A stretch of DNA of 30,245 nt, from the NCBI GenBank assembly GCA_947090385.1, contig CAMUNZ010000007.1, forward strand, positions 1 through 30,245. The letters run 5' to 3'. The notes beneath the pieces were generated by a model. That model saw nothing but the letters and a program-made list of their open reading frames with translations. It did not search any database and was not told the origin of the DNA. This DNA comes from an uncultured Campylobacter sp. GTDB taxonomy: Bacteria > Campylobacterota > Campylobacteria > Campylobacterales > Campylobacteraceae. The position numbers and the translations under genes were made by a program. This document shows positions 29,927-30,245 of this stretch, piece after piece. Position 1 is the first letter of the stretch. Every line of letters starts with the position of its first letter.

Positions 29927-30245
29927 TTTTTTTTAAAAAAAATAGCTATTTTTCTCTTTTTTTAAAAGATGTAAGTTGCGAAATTTGTATAAAATTTTTT
30001 GATAAAAAAAAATCTGATATATGTAAAAATTTAGATTTTTACGATTTTGAACAATTAAAAAAAAATATAAATGTAGAAATTTCTGGAATTAAAAAAAATA
30101 AAAAAATTTTAGTTTGCGATTTTTGGGAACAATTTTGCAAAATAGAAGATGATAAAAATAAATATTTTGTTGATGAATTTGGTGGCAAAAAATTTTATAT
30201 ATCAAAAACAAAAATAGAAAATTTCGAGCAAAAATTAAATTTAAA
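29923..30245 (+). CDS. Partial hypothetical protein (3' end beyond right edge)
   Basis: The frame is open from ATG 29923 to the window end (107 complete codons), so it is truncated. It overlaps the acyltransferase stop (ATGA), with AGAGGT (29911-29916) as ribosome site. The product begins MIFFKKNSYFSLFLKD and is extremely Lys/Asn/Phe-rich. It lacks a signal peptide or known motif in the visible part; a CEICIKFF and a LVCDFWEQFC segment contain its cysteines. It probably corresponds to the uncharacterised gene in this position in C. jejuni (Cj0456c, from memory). Function unknown. Confidence 0.7.
   Translation, partial: MIFFKKNSYFSLFLKDVSCEICIKFFDKKKSDICKNLDFYDFEQLKKNINVEISGIKKNKKILVCDFWEQFCKIEDDKNKYFVDEFGGKKFYISKTKIENFEQKLNL

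Overview
The window looks like chromosomal sequence from a very AT-rich Campylobacter (Campylobacterota). Gene content and order are the main evidence. From memory, four neighbourhoods match C. jejuni NCTC 11168: radA-ftsY-thioredoxin lipoprotein-FTHF cyclo-ligase-rny-DedA (around Cj1205-Cj1210), argS-tatA-gmk-acidic protein-ABC ATPase-tsf-rpsB (around Cj1175-Cj1182), aspA-dcuA (Cj0087-Cj0088), and nusA/HP0268-like-miaB-acyltransferase (around Cj0457-Cj0460). The flagellar gene fliR, which I recall between the acidic-protein gene and the ABC ATPase gene in C. jejuni, is absent. An aflagellate species such as the C. ureolyticus/C. hominis group is therefore a reasonable guess. The genus is fairly secure; the species is inference.

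Layout. 1-3868 (minus strand): a tightly coupled run of FTHF cyclo-ligase, rny (RNase Y), a SYLF/YSC84 protein, a DedA protein and a DUF945-like gene cut by the left edge. 3935-7184 (plus): thioredoxin-like lipoprotein, ftsY, radA and a nicotinamidase-like hydrolase. 7177-15135 (minus): a long operon-like run, in transcription order rpsB, tsf, ABC ATPase, (fliR missing), acidic pseudo-receiver protein, gmk, tatA, argS, an Aer/CetB-type PAS protein and a DUF475 membrane protein. 15316-16404 (plus): a DsbI/DsbB oxidase with a long charged tail. 16412-18039 (minus): a second PAS protein followed by a degenerate GGDEF protein. 18142-18579 (plus): an orphan. 18670-19269 (minus): a lipoprotein. 19504-22315 (plus): aspA and dcuA. 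22433-23071 (plus): an orphan. 23082-25623 (minus): a YceI protein and a CiaB homologue. 25690-26468 (plus): a split DUF234 gene. 26528-27625 (minus): nusA. 27767 to the end (plus): HP0268-like nuclease, miaB, a DUF374 acyltransferase and a truncated hypothetical gene.

Most of the window is housekeeping: translation (rpsB, tsf, argS, miaB), RNA turnover and transcription (rny, nusA), protein targeting (ftsY, tatA), repair (radA) and aspartate/C4-dicarboxylate metabolism (aspA, dcuA). I see no tRNA, rRNA, insertion sequence, prophage or CRISPR array, and no non-coding stretch longer than 300 bases. The largest gap is 234 bases, upstream of aspA.

The points that most deserve a second look are these. 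Two Aer/CetB-like PAS proteins have no chemoreceptor beside them and are paired with a DUF475 membrane protein and a catalytically degenerate GGDEF protein. Two genes have eight-base homopolymers at positions where one base changes the reading frame: FTHF cyclo-ligase next to rny, and the DUF234 gene. fliR is missing while the adjacent acidic gene, with a degenerate receiver-like N-terminus, is kept. The CiaB homologue carries an HExxH...E signature. I did not find an obviously new multi-gene system such as a defence island.
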